This document shows, piece after piece, positions 5,912 to 6,132 of a stretch of 6,132 bases of DNA. The stretch spans positions 1 to 6,132 of the forward strand of contig JALGTI010000198.1 of assembly GCA_029821455.1 (NCBI GenBank), read 5' to 3'. This stretch comes from Candidatus Zipacnadia bacterium (GTDB lineage: Bacteria; Armatimonadota; Zipacnadia; Zipacnadales; Zipacnadaceae). Every line of letters starts with the position of its first letter. Position 1 is the stretch's first letter. The notes beneath the pieces were generated by a model. It ran no database searches, was not told where the DNA came from, and saw only the letters and a list, made by a program, of their open reading frames with translations. The position numbers were made by a program, and so were the translations under genes.

Positions 5912-6132
5912 ACATTGACCTGATACTTTCGGGCATTCCCCGGGTCCCGGAGTTTGGGACTGAGGTGCTGGCCGAGGGGATGAGCCAGCACCTGGGCGGC
6001 TGCACGGCTAACTTTGCTGTCTTCTGTGCGCGATTGCTAGAGAATGTGGCAATGGTCAGCCATGTAGGCCGCGACGACTTTGGCAGATTCCTGGTCAGCG
6101 AACTCAGCCGCCTTGGTGTGTGCACCGACTAC
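5872..6132 (+). CDS. PfkB-family carbohydrate kinase, N-terminal part (partial)
   Basis: An open frame from ATG 5872 reaches the window edge without a stop and gives 87 residues; a full PfkB/ribokinase protein has about 300. The N-terminus shows the family pattern: a first strand ending in AVGEVNIDL (9-17), the substrate-binding GGCTAN (42-47, family GGxxxN) and VGRDDFGRFL (65-74). These enzymes phosphorylate sugars such as ribose, fructose, 2-keto-3-deoxygluconate or adenosine with ATP. The ATP site and catalytic Asp lie in the missing C-terminal half, so neither activity nor substrate can be judged. The gene overlaps the second deacetylase frame by 40 bases and is probably translated in tandem with it. 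In this context it may phosphorylate the sugar released upstream, which is inference. The cytoplasmic location follows from the lack of a signal peptide. Confidence 0.85.
   Translation, partial: MPEHFSILAVGEVNIDLILSGIPRVPEFGTEVLAEGMSQHLGGCTANFAVFCARLLENVAMVSHVGRDDFGRFLVSELSRLGVCTDY

Overview
The window looks like a chromosomal carbohydrate-processing locus from a GC-rich bacterium (roughly 60% G+C by eye, strong G/C preference at third codon positions, clear Shine-Dalgarno sites). The combination of PIG-L deacetylases, a UroD-like methyltransferase-family protein and a secreted DUF4838-type glycosidase is typical of Armatimonadota, Planctomycetota, Lentisphaerota and related uncultured lineages. 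This assignment comes from gene content only and is weak.

Layout. Bases 1-114 hold the 3' end of an upstream plus-strand gene with a beta-strand-rich C-terminus. Bases 115-495 contain no intact gene: there is a minus-strand, protein-like but start-less reading frame (171-365), probably a gene remnant, followed by a sigma70-type promoter (411-441) whose -35 box lies inside a perfect 7-bp inverted repeat. From there five genes run on the plus strand: a PIG-L deacetylase (496-1344), a UroD-family protein (1456-2664), a large exported glycosidase-like protein with a DUF4838-type core and a C-terminal jelly-roll-like domain (2670-5027), a second, divergent PIG-L deacetylase (5081-5911), and the start of a PfkB-family sugar kinase (5872 to the window end).

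The genes are mostly tightly spaced (stop/start contact at 2664, 53 bases at 5028-5080, a 40-base overlap at 5872-5911), so they are probably cotranscribed. The exception is the 111-base gap after the first deacetylase, which carries a terminator-like hairpin with a T-tract (1372-1406) and could lower expression of the downstream genes.

Inferred joint role: the exported glycosidase-like protein cuts or binds a glycan outside the cytoplasm. The released sugars, probably N-acylated, would be deacylated by the two PIG-L enzymes and phosphorylated by the PfkB kinase. The UroD-like protein lacks the Cys of the His-x-Cys zinc motif of corrinoid methyltransferases and does not fit this pathway in an obvious way; it is the least explained member. 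No RNA gene, CRISPR array, insertion sequence or replication origin was seen.
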